NCBI GenBank assembly: GCA_019671005.1
Contig: CM033724.1
Span: 20,809,786-20,873,785 of the forward strand
Length of the DNA: 64,000 bases
Direction of reading: 5' to 3'
Source: Hibiscus mutabilis
Taxonomy: Eukaryota > Streptophyta > Magnoliopsida > Malvales > Malvaceae
The notes below the pieces were generated by a model that saw nothing but the letters and a program-made list of their open reading frames with translations, was not told the DNA's origin and made no database searches. How positions within the stretch are numbered: position 1 is the first letter of the stretch; each line of letters opens with the position of its first letter. The position numbers and the translations under genes were made by a program. Positions 58,160-64,000 of this stretch are shown here, in pieces.

Positions 58160-59916
58160 CTAACCCAGTCCACTCGGGCTCTTGAGAGGAGTCTTCTTAC
58201 TTATCTTTTCTTCTTTGCACTTCTTTTTATTCTTGTCTTTGGATTTTGAGCGCTTGTGTTTCTTTTCTTTCTTTCGAAGAGAGGCCTCATCTTCTTGTTC
58301 AAGCTCTTCTTCATTATTGGGCTCCTCTTCTTCGTCAGCATCATCGCCCATAATTGCAGTAGGGATAAATTGCTGTGGTGCTTTGTAGACCACTATTGCA
58401 AGAGGGTTGTCCTTTTGTCCATTTGTTACAGGGACAACTTTTGTTGATCTTGTAGAATCTCGGACAATCTCTGGTCCTTCATACGTTGCATCAACAACCT
58501 TGGATGCAACAAACTTTCCTTCAACAAAAATTTCTTCAACTTCAAACTTCTCAACTTGGGTGCTTTCTTCCTCATCTTTATCAATGTCTTCTACCAAAAC
58601 TTCTTCTTTTTTTTGGAATAGCCGGGTAGTTTCTTCCTCTGTTGTGACATTCAAATCAAAGAGGCAGTCTTTGATTATCTTGCTTGATGCTCCTTCTTTT
58701 AGTGTATCCTTAGCCTCGCTAACATTCTCAGGGGAATTTATAGATTTAGTAAGGACTTTCTTTGTGGCTACATAAGAAAAAAATCATAACTGTGTTTAAT
58801 TGGTGGGAATTTTGGTAATGGGACTGGGGTGACTCTACTCATTGCAGCGAGAACAGATTTGTGCCATGTCTTGACATATACATAAAATAAATTTTGTGCA
58901 AGGTCAAGTGTTTGAACTGTGGTCACAACTTTCCCCAACGTGCTTGTCAAGGTATTAATTTTATCCTCTATTGCCATAACTTTCATCTACACTTCATCGC
59001 TTGTGGGGACATCATCAACAACAGACTACACTTTGCTTTCTCTTTCTTTGTCGTAGTGCCTACTTTGGGCGTATGAACCTATGAAGCCTTCACCATTCTT
59101 TCAACGGCGACCTCATTAAATAGACCCTTGTTGGCTGTCATCTTATTTTTCAAGGGCTTGACTCCCTTTAGATTGCACAATTACATAATCAACACTTGGA
59201 ATGCCAAGATTCCCTTCTTTCTTTCAGCAAAACCTAATATCTCCTTGTGGATTATTGCACCCACATCAATCTTCTGACCCTTGAAACTAGAATATATCAC
59301 ACACATTCTATCTAAGGATACTATTGTGCTATAAGTCGAATGCAACAACCTAGAATTTACAAACTGGAACCATATTCTTACAAATAGGGTCAAAAATTTC
59401 TTATACATTATGAACTTTCCTACATTGGTCCCCGGCCAAAATACATCAGCAACGCATAAATCCCTAACTAGAAAATCCATTTTTTCTTCATTAATTTCTT
59501 CCACAAACATGGCATGTTCATCCACACTCATAGAAGTCTTTAACGGTTTATTAATTGAAGCATCACTCCATGGTATAGAACTTTCCCTCACAAAAACCAA
59601 CTTCAAAGAAGGCTCATAAAGGTTAGCGTAAATCTCCCTTACCAAAGTGGCACTATAACTCCCAGGGTGAATGCAAAAAGTACCCCATTTGTGAAGCGTG
59701 ATGGATTGGTAAATTAGTTTTTCAGGTTCATTTTCTAAGGAAAAGCACAATCCCCTATTATGGGTAGATACTCTGCTTGATGATGTGTTTCCTGTACCAC
59801 TCTCCTGCCATTTCTGTCCATAACACCTCATACTCAGTGTTCTCTTCTTGGGAAGCAGTCTCCTTGGCTTGAGGGTTTGAGGCTGAGCCTTGTGTGTCTT
59901 TTGCAGAGGTCTCCAT
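58160..59916 (-). pseudogene. Athila-like third ORF (post-pol position), frameshifted
   Basis: The ATG at 59916 (METSAKDTQGSASNPQAKET) opens the first part. After a frame change near 59760 the sequence continues CFSLENEPEKLIYQSITLHK, GSYSATLVREIYANLYEPSL, ESSIPWSDASINKPL and on to a stop at 59181. It resembles the 'putative plant transposon protein' region found after pol in such elements. Further minus-strand pieces down to 58160 end in a strongly acidic then lysine-rich tail (GDDADEEEEPNNEEELEQED, KKEKKHKRSKSKDKNKKK). Its position corresponds to the env-like ORF of Athila, but no signal peptide or clear membrane anchor is seen, so its function is unknown. Confidence 0.6.
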
Positions 59917-60245
59917 AGAAATTTTATGAGCAACTCTAGTCTTTTCTATGAGAGAGTAAAGAAAAAGAAAAAAAAAGGATTTTTTTGCAGAAAAAATTGA
60001 AGCTTTGAAGAAGAAGAATATAGAGAAATCTCAGTAAAGATGTTAGTGTAATCAGAGCTGTTAAATAAAAGATGAAGAAAACAAGGAAATAAAAAGGCGT
60101 GATCATTACTGTCTAATGCGATGAGATTTAACGATCTGATTGTGGCACAAAACCCACACCCGTTCGATTCATCTCTCGCTCTCACCAATGAAGGGCTGTG
60201 ATTTTGGGTGATTAATCAGTGTAACTAAATTACCCGAATTACCCC

Positions 60246-63200
60246 TCAAATCATACATATCATGTGATTTCTTCTTGCTGTAAAAGTCGTTAGAAAAAAA
60301 TTCCATACCAAATCAAAGGAGGATTTATTCTTCAAAAAGAAATAAAATGAATTAAAGATAAATAAGGAAAAGAAAAGAAAAACTAAATCTACATCTAATA
60401 AGGCAATTGAAAGAAAAATAAAAAAATCAACCAATTTAATGGTCTCAATACTCTTAGCATCAAAGTCACCAGAATAAAGTTTGAATCTTTGTCTATTTAC
60501 TTTGAATGAGATCCCATCTTTAGTATCGTTGATTCTGACTGCACCATGTGGAAATACTTTCACAACTTCGAAAGGTCATGACCAATGTGATCATAATTTG
60601 CCTGGGTGCAACTTCAGTCTTGAATTGAATAACAAAACCGATTGTCCAACTTTAAATTGTCCCTGTAATATGTCTTGTCATTGTAAATAGAGGCATTTTC
60701 ATAGGCATTGCAGCAAATTTCTTCTAATTCAGTGATGTCAAGCAATCATTTCTTCCCCACAACCTCATAATCCAAATTCACTTATTTCAGAGCCCACATA
60801 GCCTTATGCTCTAGCTCCACATGAAAGTGACATGATTTTCCAAAGACATGTTGATACAGAGACATCCTAAGTGGAGTTTTGTACGCAGTACGAATGGACC
60901 ACAAAGACGAAACCAGTATTTTCGAGTGGTATTTACCACATTTTCCAAGATGTTTTTGATTGCCCAGTTTGAGATCTTAGCTTGTTCATTGGATTGAGGA
61001 TGATATATTGTAGCCACTCTATGATTCATTCCATATCATTTTAACGCAACAGCCACTTGGGTGCAGTGAAAATGCTTTCTCTTGTCACTGATTAATGTTC
61101 TTAGTGTTCCAAAACGAGTGAGTATATGCTTGTGAAAGAACTTTAAAACTATTTTGGCATCATATTTAGGAACAACCACAACTTCTATCCACTTGGACAC
61201 GTAGTCCACAACGACTAAAATATATAGATTACCAAAAGAATTCAAAAAAAGACCCATGAAATCCAATCCCCAAACATCGAATAGCTCAATTTCCATGATT
61301 GGTTGTTGTAGCATCTCATTTCTTCTAGATATTAACATTGTGTGTTGGAAACTATCACAACGTTGGGCAAAATCGTGGGCATCTTTAAATAATTAAGGCC
61401 AATAAAAACCATATTGAAAGACCTTTGTGATAGTTCTCATACCACGTAAATGCCCTCCATAGCGAGCATTATGATAATGCTGTAAGATTGCCATCATTTT
61501 TTCTTTAGGAACACAACGTCGAATGATATTATCATTGCAAACTTTGAACAAGTAAAGTTCATTCTAATTATATTTAGTTGCATCACGAAGAAATCTTTCC
61601 TTCTTGTGTCCAGTAACATCCAAAAGAGTTTTTCCATATACCAAGTAATTGACAAAATCAGCGTACCACAGTTTTGCATCCATAGCAAAAAACTTTTCAT
61701 CAAGAAATGCATCGATAATTTATAGTTTATTTCTATCTTCGTTGTCTACTTCCAATCTCGAGAGATGATCTTCAACTTGATTCTCTAACCCTTTTTGGTC
61801 CTTTATCTCAATATCAAATTATTGCAACAATAAAATCTATCGAATCAATCTTGGTTTTGCATCTTCTTTAGCACAAAATTATCTCAAGGTAGAATGATTA
61901 GTAAAAGCTATAATTTTTTGCACCGACAAGGTAAGAACAAAACTTATCAAATGTAAAACTTACTGCTAATAACTCTTTCTCAGTAGTAGTGTAATTAATT
62001 TGAGCTCCAATTAAAGTCTTACTAGCGTAGTAGATTGCATGAAATACCTGTCTCTTCTTTGACCTAACAATGCCCCCACATCAAAATCACTAGCATCGTA
62101 CATGAGTTCAAATGGTTGCTCCAAGTTGGGTACAATGACGATAGGTGCGTTCACAAGCAGCTTTTTAATTTTATTGAATGCATTCAGACTTTTATGTTAT
62201 ACTTCAGTAATAAACATAATGGTTTTGTGATCTTCAAAAAATTATGAATGAATCTTCTATAGAGTCTAACATGGCCTAAAAAACTTCGAATGCCCTTTAC
62301 ATTAGTTGGTGGAGGCAATATTTCAATAACATCCACCTTGCATTATCGACCTCAATTCTTGCTCTAGATATTTGATATCCCAATAATATTCTCTTTGTGA
62401 CCATAAAATGACATTTCTCCAAATTCAGCACAAGATTAGTATCTTCACATCACTACAATACTTTCTCCAAATTATTGACGCAATGATCAAAATCAGTCCC
62501 ATACATTGAAAAATCATCCATAAATATTTCTTGGGAATTGTCAGTCATATCTAAAAATATTATCATCATCCACCTTTGAAATGGGGCCGATGCATTGCAA
62601 AGAGTAAAAGGCATGCGACAGAAAGCAAATGTACCAAATGGGCATGTAAACGTAGTCTTTTCTTGGTCCTCTAGTGCAATAGTGATTTGATTGTAGCCAA
62701 AATATCTATCTAGAAAATAGTAATACTCCTTGCTAGCAAGTTGATCGAGCATTTGATCAAGAAAAGGAAGAGGGAAGTGCTTGTGGCTGCATTGAGTCTC
62801 CTATAATCCATGCAAATCTACCAACCCGTAAGAATGTGAATCAAGATTAATTCATCAACATCATTACGAACTACAATGATGCCACTTTTCTTAGGAACAC
62901 AGTGGACTAGACTAATCCATGCACTATTAAAAATGGCATAGATAATACCTGCGTCCAACCATTTGAGATCTTTCTTGATCATTTCTTTCATTTTTTCATT
63001 TAATAGATGTTGCGGCTCAATAGATTATTTGCTCTCATCATCCAGCTTGATCTTGTGCATGCAGAAGGATGGGTCAATGCCTCTTATATCCGTAATGGTC
63101 TAGTAATAGCACATTTGTGCTACTTTAGAATATTTACCAACTTAGCTTCTTGCATTGCATCAGAGTTGCAGAGATAATGATTGGGAGTTTGTCTGCATCT

Positions 63201-64000
63201 CCATGGAATATATAGTTGAGATTAGTTGGTAATGGCTTCAGTTCTAGAGTAAGAGCTTATTAAATAGATGGTTTAAAAGTAGGAATTGTACGGTGTGCAA
63301 TATCTAAAGATTAAACTTTCCATTTGTGTTGAACAAAAACAATGAGCACTTCAACATTGTGTCACAATATGGGATATAGTCTTCTACCATTGTCAGTGCA
63401 TTATTTTTAGCAATGAGTATACTACGATGGTTCAAGTTTTCTAAGATGATATTGTCAAGAACATCAATATGATGACATTCCTCTGTGTGTCCTCCAAGAG
63501 CAGCATTGAACATCCAAAAACTAACTTGATCATTGTTAACCCGCATTGTGAGTTCTCCTTTTGACACATTAATAATTTCCTTCCCGGTTACTAAGAGTGG
63601 TTGGCCAAGAACAATAGGAACATCCTTATCTGCCTCACAATCAAGAATAATAAAATCAACTGGAAAAACAAACTTATCTACACAGACATGCACATATTTT
63701 ATTTGTCCATTCGGATGAGTCAAAGTTCTGTCTACTAGTTGCAATGTGACTGTACTAGGTTTCATTTATTCAATGCCTAACTTCTAAAAAGTTGATAATG
63801 GCATTAAAATAATACTAACTCCCAGATCACAAAAAGATTTACTAAAGTAGTGATTTCCAATAGAGCAGGGGATGATAAACTGCCAGGATCTTTCATTTTT
63901 CTATGTAGAGGGGTTGATATGAGCGCACTACACTCCTATGTGAGCATAATGGTTTCTATAGCACTGAAATTCCCTTGACGCACACTAGAGTTCCCTTGAA
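60246..64000 (-). pseudogene. Athila-like gypsy gag-pol, partial at window edge
   Basis: In minus-strand order: protease CDLGVSI near 63805 and IILDCEADKDVPIVLGQPLL (about 63640); RT with TFTCPFGTFAFCRMPFTLCN (about 62630) and the active-site box FMDDF (about 62515); RNase H remnants near 62000; integrase FDVWGLDFMGLF (about 61275), VVVDYVSKWIEVVVVPKYDA and YHPQSNEQAKISNWAIKNI; and an integrase end KVFPHGAVRINDTKDGISFK (about 60560). CDLG in the protease and FMDDF in RT suggest Athila rather than chromovirus type. Stops and frame changes occur between blocks. The gag part lies beyond the window. Confidence 0.8.

Noticed and set aside
59946..60188. Small minus-strand frame upstream of the Athila third ORF as a separate gene
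   Set aside because: It lies in the non-coding stretch between integrase and ORF3, ends in a Phe-rich low-complexity tail, and has no recognisable domain.

Overview
The window is nuclear DNA of a flowering plant, most likely a malvid eudicot such as cotton. The evidence is spliced genes with GT..AG introns, AT-rich spacers, plant Ty1/copia and Ty3/gypsy elements (including an Athila-like one), a plant LINE relic, and three neighbouring genes that, from memory, match the Arabidopsis run At1g22040 (F-box/kelch), At1g22050 (MUB6) and At1g22060 (long coiled-coil protein with an NT-C2 domain). The genus is an inference.

Gene-bearing part (about 4.6-26.4 kb): a broken F-box/kelch gene (5498-6906, +; two frameshifts and one in-frame stop), an intact three-exon MUB gene for a prenylated membrane-anchored ubiquitin-fold protein (13800-14678, +), and, convergent with it, a ten-exon gene for a roughly 1,950-residue coiled-coil protein with an N-terminal NT-C2 domain (25088-15503, -). 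As assembled, the last gene carries two single-base indels of opposite sign, in exons 2 and 6. These are either real lesions or sequence errors. Before and between the genes lie a probable solo LTR, a candidate SINE and foldback elements.

Duplicated part (about 24.3-36.8 kb): the first coding exon, leader, promoter and part of intron 1 (with a LINE relic) of the coiled-coil gene occur twice in direct orientation. Copy 2 contains a copia element with matching LTRs and a 5-bp target duplication, plus a foldback insertion. Between the copies lie a degenerate motif array, the start of an LTR and a 100-N gap.

Repeat-dominated part (38.4-64 kb): minus-strand retroelements, nested and broken: gypsy element 1 (38375-45747), a 66-bp LTR scrap, gypsy element 2 (45814-53190), a copia deletion derivative (53191-55055) and an Athila-like element that runs off the right edge (about 55.9-64 kb). 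None has an intact set of reading frames.

The least ordinary signals are (1) four tandem potential hairpins at 51.35-51.55 kb that share one loop but have different self-complementary stems, (2) clusters of palindromic GTAYNNRTAC decamers in at least two, probably three, LTRs, (3) the spare promoter plus first-exon cassette upstream of the coiled-coil gene, and (4) a tandem duplication over the MUB start codon that creates a decoy start. Splice sites, domain limits and element ends were read by eye; no search or alignment program was run.
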